DNA from: Archaeoglobus sp.
GTDB lineage: Archaea > Halobacteriota > Archaeoglobi > Archaeoglobales > Archaeoglobaceae
DNA: 36,392 nucleotides
Direction of reading: 5' to 3'
Assembly: GCA_017656505.1 (NCBI GenBank)
Contig: JACDNU010000025.1
Location: 1 to 36,392 of the forward strand
A model generated the notes under the pieces. It saw only the letters and a program-made list of their open reading frames with translations, was not told the origin of the DNA and ran no database searches. The position numbers and the translations under genes are program-made. This document shows, piece after piece, positions 36,349 through 36,392 of the stretch (the first letter of the stretch is position 1; each line of letters starts with the position of its first letter).

Positions 36349-36392
36349 AGGGTCCTTGCAAAATCAACAATCTAATCTCTTTTTTCACACTT

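Overview
The window is euryarchaeal chromosomal DNA, most probably from the Archaeoglobales (an Archaeoglobus, Ferroglobus or Geoglobus relative). Support comes from an A-type ATP synthase operon, an RNA polymerase with A'/A'' and a split B'/B'', ribosomal protein L30e and archaeal NusA in the polymerase operon, archaeal EF-1alpha and EF-2, and TATA-box promoters. The order-level assignment is inference from protein character and gene order; no search was run.

Layout: (1) 1-6286, + strand: A-type ATP synthase operon, atpK (3' end only), a 56-residue membrane protein, a second atpK, then atpE-C-F-A-B-D, mostly with overlapping or nearly touching ends. (2) 6379-7450: three small predicted membrane proteins of unknown function. 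(3) 7513-10567: a mannose-related group, a GT4-type glycosyltransferase, a GH130-type mannoside phosphorylase/hydrolase that overlaps it tail to tail, and a class I mannose-6-phosphate isomerase. (4) 10640-13117: alpha/beta hydrolase, and a divergent ribH-aminotransferase pair. (5) 13118-16013: a palindromic promoter with tiny upstream ORFs ahead of an FMN-binding glutamate-synthase-like protein, then a 43-residue ORF and ccdA. (6) 16035-18595, minus: tuf (EF-1alpha), rps10 and RNase Z. (7) 18949-21294, +: an RCK protein with a probable tandem USP-like tail, plus a CPA2 cation/proton antiporter, lying between the two halves of the translation-factor cluster. (8) 21389-33288, minus: tRNA-Lys, rpoH, rpoB'', rpoB', rpoA', rpoA'', rpl30e, nusA, rps12, rps7, EF-2. 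(9) 33448-36296: protein-isoaspartate methyltransferase (minus), and divergently an acyl-CoA dehydrogenase and an acetoacetate-decarboxylase-family protein.

The gene content is mainly housekeeping: energy conservation, transcription and translation. Two expression styles are visible. Many promoter-proximal genes have a TATA-like box centred about 24-28 bp before the start codon and no Shine-Dalgarno sequence, as expected for leaderless mRNAs, whereas operon-internal genes carry GGTGA/GGAGG-type sites. Several operon spacers contain tandem repeats with a period near 10-11 bp, giving A/T tracts in phase with the DNA helix.

I found no CRISPR array, IS element, integrase or recognisable defence system. 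The most interesting items are the phased repeats between operon genes, the small membrane protein between two atpK copies, the bipartite direct repeat between tuf and the RCK gene, the palindrome plus mini-ORFs before the FMN oxidoreductase, and the convergent mannose genes.
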